A stretch of DNA of 42,959 nucleotides from Phycisphaerales bacterium (lineage in GTDB: Bacteria > Planctomycetota > Phycisphaerae > Phycisphaerales > UBA1924). The translations under genes and the position numbers were made by a program. The stretch spans positions 1 to 42,959 of the forward strand of contig WFPK01000095.1 of the NCBI GenBank assembly GCA_015487555.1, in the 5' to 3' direction. Shown piece after piece: positions 24,160 to 32,870 of this stretch; within the stretch, counting starts at the first letter, position 1, and each line of letters opens with the position of its first letter. The notes under the pieces are model-generated. The model did not search any database, was not told the DNA's origin, and saw only the letters and a program-made list of their open reading frames with translations.

Positions 24160-24192
24160 AAAAACACCCCGGCATGGTTGCATGCGGGGGTG
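24160..24192 (-). terminator. Intrinsic terminator between rpsK and rpoA
   Basis: CACCCC-G-GCATG (24165-24176) pairs with CATGC-G-GGGGTG (24181-24192) with one internal mismatch and a 4-nt loop, followed on the minus strand by TTTTT. It lies 13 bases after the rpsK stop and could act as full terminator or attenuator before rpoA. Confidence 0.85.
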
Positions 24193-24204
24193 CTGGGTGG
24201 TGAA

Positions 24205-24582
24205 TCAGACGCGGCGCTTCTTGGGGGGTCGGCAGCCGTTGTGTGGGACCGGGGTGTGATCTTCGATCGCGGTGACGCGGAGCCCGGTCGACGCGAGCCC
24301 TGAGACGGCGTTTTCACGGCCGGCGCCAGCGCCGGTGATCTTCACTTCGATCTCGTTCATCCCCATCTTTCGCACCTTCTGCCCGCATTGTTCACCAGCA
24401 CGGGTGGCCGCGAATGGGGTGGACTTGCGTGCCCCTTTGAAACCGATGGTGCCTGCGGAGTCCCATGCGAGGGTTTCGCCGGAGGTGTCGGTGACGGTGA
24501 TGAGGGTGTTGTTGTGGGTTGCTTTGATGTGTGCAATCCCGCGAACGACACCTTTGCGAATTTTCTTCTGCTTTTTGGCCAT
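24205..24582 (-). CDS. rpsK: Small ribosomal subunit protein uS11
   Basis: This 125-residue platform protein of the 30S subunit is near the mRNA exit. VVRGIAHIKATHNNTLITVTD, STPFAATRAGEQCGQKVRKMGM and the C-terminal DHTPVPHNGCRPPKKRRV are canonical. Length matches the family. AGGAG precedes the ATG at normal distance. It is separated from rpsM by a 125-bp structured spacer and followed at once by a terminator. Confidence 0.98.
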   Translation of the reverse strand: MAKKQKKIRKGVVRGIAHIKATHNNTLITVTDTSGETLAWDSAGTIGFKGARKSTPFAATRAGEQCGQKVRKMGMNEIEVKITGAGAGRENAVSGLASTGLRVTAIEDHTPVPHNGCRPPKKRRV

Positions 24583-24707
24583 TGATTTTCGCTCCTATCG
24601 GTTCCACTTGTGAATCCTGATTGCTCAGGCTGGAACCTTGCGATGTATGTGTATGCGATGTATGTGTATTTTTGTAAACCATTGATCGGCAAGCCGCCAA
24701 TGGTTGA
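24583..24707 (-). promoter_or_regulatory. Structured rpsM-rpsK spacer, candidate cis-regulatory RNA
   Basis: Two bases after the rpsM stop a hairpin (AACCATTG/CAATGGTT with inner CGGC/GCCG, 24677-24705) begins. A 15-bp tandem duplication GCGATGTATGTGTAT (24640-24669) follows, then a second nested hairpin (GGTTCCA/TGGAACC enclosing CCTGA/TCAGG, 24600-24637) just before the rpsK ribosome binding site. Neither hairpin has a T-run, so processing, attenuation or ribosomal-protein feedback control is more likely than termination. This is inference from structure only. Confidence 0.55.
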
Positions 24708-25085
24708 TTATCCCTTGACGCCCTTCTTGCCGGCCACGGTTTTCTTACGGCCTTTACGCGTGCGAGCATTACAACGGGTCCGCTGACCTCGTGTTGGCAG
24801 CCCAGCGCGATGGCGAGCACCACGGTATGAGCGGATTTCGCGCAGGCGTTGGATGTTCTGCTGCACCTGTCGACGCAACGCCCCCTCGACGAGGTACGCC
24901 CCGTCAACAATGGTGTTGAGATGCGAAACATCGGTCTCACTGAGATCGCTTGCGCGAGTATCTGGACTGATCTTTGCTTCTGCAAGGATCGCAGCAGCAT
25001 ACTTGGGACCGATCCCGTGAATGTACTGCAATGAGTAGTAGATCTTCTTGCGATCTGGAATGTCAACACCTGCGATACGGGGCAT
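24708..25085 (-). CDS. rpsM: Small ribosomal subunit protein uS13
   Basis: This 125-residue 30S head protein contacts the P-site tRNA and the large subunit through bridge B1. [29 protein letters not shown] and the C-terminal [22 protein letters not shown] are canonical, ending in a basic tail. AGGAG lies 6 bases upstream of ATG 25085. It follows rpmJ by 115 bp. Confidence 0.98.
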   Translation of the reverse strand: MPRIAGVDIPDRKKIYYSLQYIHGIGPKYAAAILAEAKISPDTRASDLSETDVSHLNTIVDGAYLVEGALRRQVQQNIQRLREIRSYRGARHRAGLPTRGQRTRCNARTRKGRKKTVAGKKGVKG

Positions 25086-25200
25086 TGGTTGCTCCTGTCA
25101 CCGGGATTCAACCCGGGCGTTTTATCAAACATGCGCTCGATACTCTTCATGAGTTCGCACGCAACCTGTGTACTCGAATGCTGTCAACTCACCAACTCAA

Positions 25201-25317
25201 TTAGCCCTGGCGTTGCTTGAAGCGAGGGTTTTTCTTGTTGATGACAAAGACCTTGCCTTTTCGACGAACGATCTGGCAATCCTTTGAGCGGCGTTTTACG
25301 CTGGATGAAACTTTCAT
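25201..25317 (-). CDS. rpmJ: Large ribosomal subunit protein bL36, zinc-free form
   Basis: This 38-residue protein has the [21 protein letters not shown] start and FKQRQG end of bL36. Canonical bL36 binds zinc with Cys11, Cys14, Cys27 and a His near 33. Here those positions are Ser11, Cys14, Asn27 and Phe33, so no zinc site can form. AGGAG lies 7 bases before ATG 25317. It sits in the usual place between secY and rpsM, with infA, map and adk missing. The 235-bp spacer upstream (25318-25552) has a hairpin GGGTTTG/CAAACCC (25510-25532) just after the secY stop and may contain a promoter. Confidence 0.95.
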   Translation of the reverse strand: MKVSSSVKRRSKDCQIVRRKGKVFVINKKNPRFKQRQG

Positions 25318-25552
25318 CACAACTCTCCTGCCGCATCGGCGGCGTTTTCTTCCGGATCGTTCCCGATACCGAAAATACTGACGAATCGATCCGCACACCA
25401 TGCCCAGACGGGCACTTTGGCGGGCGAGGATGGTAGGCACCGTCCTCTGGAAAATCATCTAAAACCGACGCTTGAAACCTGACAAGTCCCGGTTTTTATT
25501 CAATTTACAGGGTTTGATGTCCGTACAAACCCGAATCATACGCCCTCGTGAA

Positions 25553-26926
<1,374 letters not shown>

Positions 26927-27106
26927 TCCGGGGTTGCTCCGTTTGTGCGATGGTGAACTGCTGATTCTATCCATCAACTCGAATGGTGAGGCGTATTCGA
27001 GAAACGCCGCGACCGATTTCTTATTCCGAGGGTTTGGGGAACCCAAGTTTCAAGCGATCAGTCACGGCGTCTTGTTTCTATCGAAATCGTCGTGTCAACA
27101 ACTGAA

Positions 27107-27718
27107 TCATTTCTTCTTGAGAACCTCGCCCTTGGCAAACGCTTGGGACCGCTTGCGGTGCCATTCCTGGTTTTTGAGTTTCTTGGTCAGGTTCTTGGGT
27201 GTCCGATCGTCCGAGTTGCGATCGATCCCGCGGACACGATCGCGGCGGGTGCCGGTTTCGGTGACAGCCCCCCCCGCATCGGTGATCAGCTTGCGGGCCG
27301 AATCGGTGACGCGGTTGGTGTTGACCACAAGTTTGACATTGAGTTTTTCCTGTCCGTCTTCGAGCCCGCCGAGGATTTTGAGGTTGCGTGAGGTATCGCG
27401 TACGAGCCCTGCTTTGATGAGTGTCTCGTGATTGACCTCGCCGCCGTTCTTGAAGTCGGGGTGGGCGGTAATCGCGCCCAGGTTGACTGTCCAGAAGAGG
27501 GTTTTGAAGTTGGCGTTGGTGAACCCGAACTTGGGCATCCGCCGGAAGAATGGCATCTGCCCGCCCTCAAACTGATAGAGCTTGGAGTGGCCGGTTCGTG
27601 AACCGGCGCCCTTCTGCCCACGACCAGCGGTCTTGCCGTTGCCTGAGCCGACGCCTCGTCCGACGCGTTTGCGTTGCTTGTACTTACCCGCGATTGCGGT
27701 GACTTCGTGAATCATCAT
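27107..27718 (-). CDS. rplO: Large ribosomal subunit protein uL15, C-terminally extended
   Basis: This 203-residue 50S protein is needed late in large-subunit assembly. The N-terminal basic region KQRKRVGRGVGSGNGKTAGRGQKGAGSR and QFEGGQMPFFRRMPKFGF are canonical. E. coli uL15 has 144 residues. The extra length is mainly a basic tail after the TGTRRDRVRG region (about 150-203, ending KKK). GGGAG is 9 bases upstream of ATG 27718. rpmD (uL30), normally between rpsE and rplO, is absent: only 41 bp separate them. Confidence 0.97.
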   Translation of the reverse strand: MMIHEVTAIAGKYKQRKRVGRGVGSGNGKTAGRGQKGAGSRTGHSKLYQFEGGQMPFFRRMPKFGFTNANFKTLFWTVNLGAITAHPDFKNGGEVNHETLIKAGLVRDTSRNLKILGGLEDGQEKLNVKLVVNTNRVTDSARKLITDAGGAVTETGTRRDRVRGIDRNSDDRTPKNLTKKLKNQEWHRKRSQAFAKGEVLKKK

Positions 27719-27759
27719 GGCCGGTTACTCCCGGGAAACTGTTGTCTTTGTGTATTCGT

Positions 27760-28482
27760 TTAGCTGTTGGATTCTGGTGCAGGTGCTTCTTGTGGCGCAC
27801 CTTGTGGGCCGCCGCGTCCACCACGGTCATTGCCGCCTCGTCCGCCGCGTCCACCGCCGCCGCCACGCCCGCCTCGTCCGCCTCGCCCACGATCTTGCCC
27901 GATGGTGTTGACCGGAGCTGCCATTTTCTCGGCCCCTTCGGTCAGGGTTGGCATGAACTTGTTTCCTCGCTTGATGCGTTCTTCGATATCGCTGGTGGTA
28001 ATTTCCACGCCTCGAAGCTCGGCGACTTGCTCGCGTGTGCGCAACTGGCTCAGCCCGTCGATCACCGCCTTGACGGTGTTGAGCTTGCTTGTCGAGCCGG
28101 TGCATTTGGTGAGGCAATCGGTGACGCCTGCGATTTCGAGCACCGCGCGGACGGTGCCTCCTGCGACGACGCCGGTACCTGGTGATGCGGGCATCAGCTT
28201 GACCTTGGATGCACATGCTTTGCCTTCGATTTCGTGAGGCAATGTGGTGCCTGCCATCGGCACGGTGGTCAGTGAACGCTTGGCGTACTTCTGAGCTTTT
28301 TCGATCGCGGTGGGAACTTCGGTGGACTTGGCGTAGCCGTACCCTACCTTGCCTTTGCGATCACCGATGACCACGAGTGCACCGAAGCTAAAGCGTCGCC
28401 CACCTTTGACGGTGGCTGCGGTGCGATAGATACCAACGGTGGTTGATTCGAGATTCTTACTTTCGTCGAGCATTTCTGCCAT
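27760..28482 (-). CDS. rpsE: Small ribosomal subunit protein uS5 with RGG-repeat tail
   Basis: This 240-residue 30S protein is involved in decoding accuracy and mRNA entry. The double-stranded-RNA-binding-like domain (TAATVKGGRRFSFGALVVIGD, 22-41) and the GTGVVAGGTVRAVLEIAGVTD block (102-122) are canonical. E. coli uS5 ends near residue 166. Here the chain continues through EERIKRGNKFMPTLTEGAEK to a tail (198-225) with seven RGG triplets plus one RG, then a Pro/Ala/Gln-rich end. RGG tails bind RNA in eukaryotes, and eukaryotic uS5 has an N-terminal RG-rich stretch. Confidence 0.97.
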   Translation of the reverse strand: MAEMLDESKNLESTTVGIYRTAATVKGGRRFSFGALVVIGDRKGKVGYGYAKSTEVPTAIEKAQKYAKRSLTTVPMAGTTLPHEIEGKACASKVKLMPASPGTGVVAGGTVRAVLEIAGVTDCLTKCTGSTSKLNTVKAVIDGLSQLRTREQVAELRGVEITTSDIEERIKRGNKFMPTLTEGAEKMAAPVNTIGQDRGRGGRGGRGGGGGRGGRGGNDRGGRGGPQGAPQEAPAPESNS

Positions 28483-28508
28483 GGTTGCTGTCTCTTTCAG
28501 TTGGGGTC

Positions 28509-28874
28509 TTAGAAGTCAAGACCACCCTTGCGGGCCGCGTCTGCAAACGCCTTGATGCGTCCGTGGAACTTGAATCCGCCGCGATCGAAGACCACTTCCG
28601 TGACCCCGGCCGCTTTGGCCCGCTCGGCGAGGAGCAAACCGACCGATTCGGCCGCCTTGCTGTTGCCTGATGTACCATCAATCTTCGCGTCTTTATCCCG
28701 GCTCGATGCGCTCACCAGGGTCACACCCGCCATGTCGTCGATGACCTGGGCGTACATATGGTTGAGCGAACGGTAGATCGCCAAACGGGGACGGGTTGGT
28801 GTTCCCGAAACACGCTTGCGGATACCGATCCGGCGTCGTTGTCTGCGAACATTTTTTTGCTTGTTCTTGTTCAT
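28509..28874 (-). CDS. rplR: Large ribosomal subunit protein uL18
   Basis: This 121-residue protein binds 5S rRNA in the central protuberance with uL5. The basic N-terminus ([21 protein letters not shown]) followed by [20 protein letters not shown], and the C-terminal [27 protein letters not shown], are canonical, and length is normal. It lies 26 bp upstream of rpsE in transcription order. Confidence 0.98.
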   Translation of the reverse strand: MNKNKQKNVRRQRRRIGIRKRVSGTPTRPRLAIYRSLNHMYAQVIDDMAGVTLVSASSRDKDAKIDGTSGNSKAAESVGLLLAERAKAAGVTEVVFDRGGFKFHGRIKAFADAARKGGLDF

Positions 28875-28947
28875 ATCTGTTGCCTCTCATGAGGGCTTTG
28901 CCTTCAAGCAGCCCTACGAGTGTGATCTGTCGCTTTACTTGCCCGGC

Positions 28948-29502
28948 TTACTTGCCGAACGCCTTCCCTTGCTTACGCTGGATGACTTCTTCGAGGTACT
29001 TGATTCCCTTGCCGTTGTATGGTTCGGGCTTGCGTTTGGCACGGGTCGATGCGGCGAAGTGCCCCACCATTTGTTTATCGGCGCCCGTGATTGTGATCAT
29101 CTGCTTCTCAGCGGTGACGGTGAGTCCCGCGGGGATTGGCATCTGGATGGTGTTGGCGTACCCAACCTTGAGGGCGAGGTTGCTTCCATTGACCGTTGCG
29201 GTCCAACCAACGCCAACAACTTGCAGCTTCTTTTCGTATCCCTTGGCAACGCCTTCGATCATGTTGTTGATCAGCGAGCGGGTTGTGCCCCAGTACGCAC
29301 CATTGGAACGCTTCTTGGCGATCAATGCTTCGTCCATGCTCACGGAAATGCTTTTGGCCCCCTCATCGTAGCTGACATCGACCTCTGGGCGAAAGTCATA
29401 GGAGAGCGTTCCCTTTGGGCCTTCGACCGAGATGGAGTTGCCCGCCAAGTTGACCTTGACATTGCCGGGGACTGAGATGGCCTTTTTACCGATTCGCGAC
29501 AT
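28948..29502 (-). CDS. rplF: Large ribosomal subunit protein uL6
   Basis: This 184-residue 50S protein lies near the factor-binding site. MSRIGKKAISVPGNVKV, VEGPKGTL and the second-domain YNGKGIKYLEEVIQRKQGKAFGK end (the family KGIRY.dE....K.GK motif) are canonical. AAGGA precedes the ATG. Spacing to rplR is 73 bp. Confidence 0.98.
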   Translation of the reverse strand: MSRIGKKAISVPGNVKVNLAGNSISVEGPKGTLSYDFRPEVDVSYDEGAKSISVSMDEALIAKKRSNGAYWGTTRSLINNMIEGVAKGYEKKLQVVGVGWTATVNGSNLALKVGYANTIQMPIPAGLTVTAEKQMITITGADKQMVGHFAASTRAKRKPEPYNGKGIKYLEEVIQRKQGKAFGK

Positions 29503-29609
29503 TTCGCGTTCCTTTCAGACTGTGTTTCTCATCTGACCGTCTGGCCAGGGATTCCAATCTTGTTCTGTGCTCTTGAGCACGGTGAATCATTCATTCAAAG
29601 CACGGTCAC

Positions 29610-30008
29610 TCAAAGCACTGTGCAGAGCAGCTCGCCTCCGACGCGTTGCTCGCGGCACTGGCGATCCGAGAGCACGCCCTTATTGGTCGAGACAATCGAG
29701 ATGCCCAGTCCTTGCATCGGTGATGGAATGGCATCGACCTGGCGATAGACCCGGCACCCGGGCTTGCTCATGCGTTTGATCTCATGGATCAGCACCTCGC
29801 CTCGTGGGCCGTACTTGAGATCAACATGGATCGTGCCTTGCTTGTTGTCCTCGACGACCTCGAAGCCATTGATGTAGCCTTCGACTTCGAGCGCCTTGGC
29901 GACACCTTGGCATACTTTATTGTTGAGACAGACGACACTCTTGGATCGGTTCCGCGTTGCGTTGCGGATTCGTGTGAGCATGTCTGCGACTGGATCACTC
30001 ATTGACAT
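29610..30008 (-). CDS. rpsH: Small ribosomal subunit protein uS8
   Basis: This 132-residue primary 16S-binding protein is also the classic spc-operon repressor in E. coli. SDPVADMLTRIRNATRN, IHEIKRMSKPGCRVY, GLGISIVSTNKGVLSDRQCRE and GGELLCTVL are canonical. AAGGG precedes ATG 30008, and a second ATG two codons later is possible. The last codons and following 107-bp spacer contain an imperfect direct repeat TCAAAGCAC(G/T)GT. Confidence 0.98.
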   Translation of the reverse strand: MSMSDPVADMLTRIRNATRNRSKSVVCLNNKVCQGVAKALEVEGYINGFEVVEDNKQGTIHVDLKYGPRGEVLIHEIKRMSKPGCRVYRQVDAIPSPMQGLGISIVSTNKGVLSDRQCREQRVGGELLCTVL

Positions 30009-30116
30009 AGGTTGTTCCCTTTGTCCTGTTCTGTTCGTCCGTTGGCACCCTTATGCCGATTGGACGATGTTCATTCGTACCGTAGAGCGTTGGTTCTCGC
30101 TTGGAAACCTGTTGGT

Positions 30117-30302
30117 TTACCAGCTTGCCTTGCGCATTCCGGGGATTTTTCCTTCAAGCGCCAGCTTCCGAAGCATGATTCGGCTGATGCGGAACTTACG
30201 ATATACGCCTCGTGAACGCCCGGTCAGCTCACATCGGCGGACGATGCGTGATGAGTATTTGGGTGTTCGTTTACTCTTTGCGACTTGAGCTTTGGTTGCC
30301 AT
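30117..30302 (-). CDS. rpsN: Small ribosomal subunit protein uS14, short zinc-free form
   Basis: This 61-residue protein has the length and end ([15 protein letters not shown]) of the zinc-binding short uS14. The four zinc Cys positions of that form (24, 27, 40, 43) read Cys24, Thr27, Ser40 and Met43, so the zinc site is lost. The usual zinc-free uS14 is the longer form of about 89-101 residues, so a short zinc-free version is unusual. It assembles into the 30S head. AAGGA lies 8 bases before the ATG. It sits in its normal place between rplE and rpsH. Confidence 0.96.
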   Translation of the reverse strand: MATKAQVAKSKRTPKYSSRIVRRCELTGRSRGVYRKFRISRIMLRKLALEGKIPGMRKASW

Positions 30303-30358
30303 GGTCTATTCCTTCATCCTGAATACCCGCTATTGAATATCAGGCTTTGATTCTGCGA

Positions 30359-30997
30359 TCAGCTTGTCTTTTTCTTCTTGGGCTTGGCTGGTTTTTTGAA
30401 CGGCATCCCGAGTTCGGCGAGCACGAATCGGCTCATCGCCGGGTTCGAGTTGCTGAAACTGAAGTTGATGTTCATCCCGTGGGTGAAGTTCTGCTCGGCC
30501 ATGTTGATTTCGGGGAAGACGCCCTGTTCGGTCAGGCCCACGGAATAGCTCCCCTGGCGGTCGAATGCTTTGTCGCTCACGCCTCGGAAGTCTTTGATAC
30601 GCGGGGTTGCCAGGTTCATGAACCGATCGGCGAAGTGCCACATCCGATCACGCCGAAGCGTCACTTTGTATGAAGTGACATATCCTTCGCGTACCTTGAA
30701 GTTCGAGACACTCTTCTTGGCGAGGATCACCTGAGGCTTCTGTCCGCTGATCGTGGTCAAAGTGTGCTCAACAGCCTCTCGGATATTCGCAGGGACTTTG
30801 GTCCCATCGAGGAAACGCCCGACATTGACATTGATCGTGATTTTTTCGAGCTTGGGCATCGCCATTGTGTTTTTCACACCAAACTCGGAGACGATCTTGG
30901 GTCGAATCTCGGTATCAAACTTTTCCTTCAGGCGAGGCGTTGAGGGTTTGAGCGCCTCATCAAGCGTTGCCTGATCGTATTTTACTTTCTTCGCCAT
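30359..30997 (-). CDS. rplE: Large ribosomal subunit protein uL5
   Basis: This 212-residue 5S rRNA-binding protein of the central protuberance contacts P-site tRNA. PKLEKITINVNVG, SNFKVREGYVTSYKVTLRRDRMW and the GVFPEI-containing block are canonical. It exceeds the E. coli length (179) through a longer N-terminus and a Lys/Pro-rich C-terminal tail (KKPAKPKKKKTS). AAGG lies upstream of ATG 30997. Confidence 0.98.
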   Translation of the reverse strand: MAKKVKYDQATLDEALKPSTPRLKEKFDTEIRPKIVSEFGVKNTMAMPKLEKITINVNVGRFLDGTKVPANIREAVEHTLTTISGQKPQVILAKKSVSNFKVREGYVTSYKVTLRRDRMWHFADRFMNLATPRIKDFRGVSDKAFDRQGSYSVGLTEQGVFPEINMAEQNFTHGMNINFSFSNSNPAMSRFVLAELGMPFKKPAKPKKKKTS

Positions 30998-31077
30998 GAC
31001 TCGGCCTTCCGTTATGCCCTATTGGGCTGGTTTTCCGTATTCGGTTTCCATCCGAATACAACCGTTTGTGTTTTCAC

Positions 31078-31410
31078 TCAGCTCTTTGGTCCTGAGACCT
31101 GCCCGAGCACCTTGCCGCCGCGAACTGCGACGCGGGTCTTGGTACCGTCTTTGGCCGTCTCGAAGCGCACTCGTGTTGGTTTTCCATCGACGACCGGACT
31201 GACCTTCGAGATATGAAGCGGCGCTTCGATCTGAACGATCCCACCCTTTGGGTTGATCTGCGTCGGACGGATGTGCTTGGTGCGAAGATTCACGCCTTTG
31301 ACGATGACCTGGTCCGACTTGGTGATCATCTCGATGATTTCACCGGTCACGCCTTTGTGATCGCCGGAGGTCACGATGACCGTATCACCTTTTCGTACAT
31401 GCTTTGGCAT
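31078..31410 (-). CDS. rplX: Large ribosomal subunit protein uL24
   Basis: This 110-residue assembly-initiator protein of the 50S subunit carries a KOW motif: HVRKGDTVIVTSGDHKGVTGEI. VNLRTKHIRPTQINPKGGIVQIEAPLHISKV is canonical. The ATG shares its A with the rplN stop (TGATG, position 31410) and GGAGG sits 6 bases upstream inside rplN, indicating coupled translation. The in-frame GTG one codon earlier is less likely. Confidence 0.97.
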   Translation of the reverse strand: MPKHVRKGDTVIVTSGDHKGVTGEIIEMITKSDQVIVKGVNLRTKHIRPTQINPKGGIVQIEAPLHISKVSPVVDGKPTRVRFETAKDGTKTRVAVRGGKVLGQVSGPKS

Positions 31411-31796
31411 CACACAACCTCCGGTGCAAGCGAGACGATTTTCATATATTTCTTCTCGCGGAGTTCACGGGCAACGGGGCCGAAGATGCGTGTGCCCTTC
31501 GGGTTCCCGTCATCATTGATCAATACAACTGCTGACGAATCGAATTTGACATAGGATCCGTCCTTGCGGCGAATATTGCGTGCGACGCGAACGACGACCG
31601 CTTTATACATTTCCCCGGTCTTGACATCCGAGCCTGGGAGGGCTTTTTTGATCGAGACCATGACTTTATCGCCGATATGTGCCTGTTTGCGGGTCAGCCC
31701 GCCGCGGCTTGTTGAGCCGCCGTAGACACGGATAACATAGGCGATTTTTCCGCCTGAGTTATCTGCTACTTCGCATCTTGATTCTTGTTGAAGCAT
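31410..31796 (-). CDS. rplN: Large ribosomal subunit protein uL14
   Basis: This 128-residue subunit-interface protein takes part in bridges and binds the silencing factor Rsf[66 protein letters not shown] and [28 protein letters not shown] are canonical, slightly longer than E. coli (123). Its last codons contain the ribosome binding site of rplX. Confidence 0.98.
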   Translation of the reverse strand: MLQQESRCEVADNSGGKIAYVIRVYGGSTSRGGLTRKQAHIGDKVMVSIKKALPGSDVKTGEMYKAVVVRVARNIRRKDGSYVKFDSSAVVLINDDGNPKGTRIFGPVARELREKKYMKIVSLAPEVV

Positions 31797-31875
31797 AGCT
31801 TGCGCCGCCTTCTTTCACTCGGGTGATTTCACCCGTGAGGTTCCATTCCTTGGTGCCGATGAGTTATTGATTGAC

Positions 31876-32136
31876 TCAGTGACTCCGTTTTTCGACGATG
31901 CGTGCGAGTGTCCAGCTTTTGGTCTTGGAGACCGGTCGGCACTGGGCAATCTCGACGATATCGCCGTTGTGTGATTCGTTATGCTCGTCGTGAACCTGCA
32001 GCACAGTCCGCTTGCTCACATACTTGCCATACTTTGGGTGTTTGGTCTTGTAGTGGATCACGACTTTTCGGGATTTATCCCGCGCGTCTGACTCGACCAC
32101 ACCAATCTTATTGCCCTTTGTTTCGTTGTCACTCAT
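31876..32136 (-). CDS. rpsQ: Small ribosomal subunit protein uS17
   Basis: This 86-residue OB-fold protein binds 16S rRNA in the body of the 30S subunit. KIGVVESDARDKSRKVVIHYKTKHPKYGKYV and CRPVSKTKSWTLARIVEKR are canonical. I chose ATG 32136, since AGGAG lies 7 bases upstream. An in-frame start six codons earlier has none. Confidence 0.97.
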   Translation of the reverse strand: MSDNETKGNKIGVVESDARDKSRKVVIHYKTKHPKYGKYVSKRTVLQVHDEHNESHNGDIVEIAQCRPVSKTKSWTLARIVEKRSH

Positions 32137-32178
32137 TCGTGTTCTCCTGACCAACCCCGAAGGGTCAGCCGATCGTTA

Positions 32179-32370
32179 TCAGCTCGCAGCCCGTGCGGTC
32201 TGCTCGGTCAGTAATCTGGCGATATCTCTACGCATATTGCCAAACTGAGTTGTATCTTCGATTTTTTCACTCACGCTCTTGTTTTTGAGCGCCAACAGCT
32301 TGCTGCGCAAGTTGCCGAGTTCAACAGCGATTTCTTCATCGTTGAGCTTGCGTACTTCTGCTCCAGTCAT
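32179..32370 (-). CDS. rpmC: Large ribosomal subunit protein uL29
   Basis: This 63-residue two-helix protein lies at the tunnel exit, where trigger factor and SRP dock. MTGAEVRKLNDEEIAVELGNLRSKLLALKNK and NMRRDIARLLTEQ are typical. AAGGAG is 6 bases before ATG 32370 and overlaps the rplP stop region, giving a gap of only 10 bp. Confidence 0.97.
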   Translation of the reverse strand: MTGAEVRKLNDEEIAVELGNLRSKLLALKNKSVSEKIEDTTQFGNMRRDIARLLTEQTARAAS

Positions 32371-32380
32371 CACCAACTCC

Positions 32381-32806
32381 TTAGGCTTCTACCCGCCGAC
32401 CGATCATTCGGCACCGAACAGGCATCTTCATTGCAATCCGGAAGAACGCACCACGCGCACGCGACTCGCTCACGCCGGCAAGCTCGAACAGCACCGTTCC
32501 AGGCTTGACACGGGCGGCCCAGTAATCCACTTCCGCCTTGCCCTTGCCCATGCGGGTTTCGAGCGGCTTCTTGGAAACGGGCTTGTCCGGAAACACCCGG
32601 ATAAACAGCTTGCCCTCACGCTTGAGGAAGTGCTGACAGGTCACACGACCCGCTTCGATACAGTTGCTCTTGAGCCAGCATGGCTCGAGCGCCTGAAGTC
32701 CGTACTCACCAAACGCAACATAGTTGCCCTTGGTCGCCTTGCGATCACGCACCCGGCGGAACTCTTTGCGGTGCTTGACACGCTTTGGAATCTTATATGG
32801 AGGCAT
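32381..32806 (-). CDS. rplP: Large ribosomal subunit protein uL16
   Basis: This 141-residue protein lies close to the A-site finger and is essential for late 50S maturation. [37 protein letters not shown] and EYW-type [13 protein letters not shown] are canonical, and the Arg that is hydroxylated in E. coli (in TRMGKGK) is kept. Unusual is a Cys cluster in the middle (Cys43, Cys49, Cys57, with His59). Confidence 0.97.
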   Translation of the reverse strand: MPPYKIPKRVKHRKEFRRVRDRKATKGNYVAFGEYGLQALEPCWLKSNCIEAGRVTCQHFLKREGKLFIRVFPDKPVSKKPLETRMGKGKAEVDYWAARVKPGTVLFELAGVSESRARGAFFRIAMKMPVRCRMIGRRVEA

Positions 32807-32870
32807 TGTTCAATCCCTTCAACACCGGCGTCATCGCCGATGAATCTTTCAACCGTTTACCAACGACCCG

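Noticed and set aside
27830-27905. Possibility that the uS5 Arg/Gly tail is a frameshift artefact
   Set aside because: The frame continues cleanly to a stop 37 bp before rplO, and the RGG pattern with an end rich in Pro/Ala/Ser looks like a real disordered tail.
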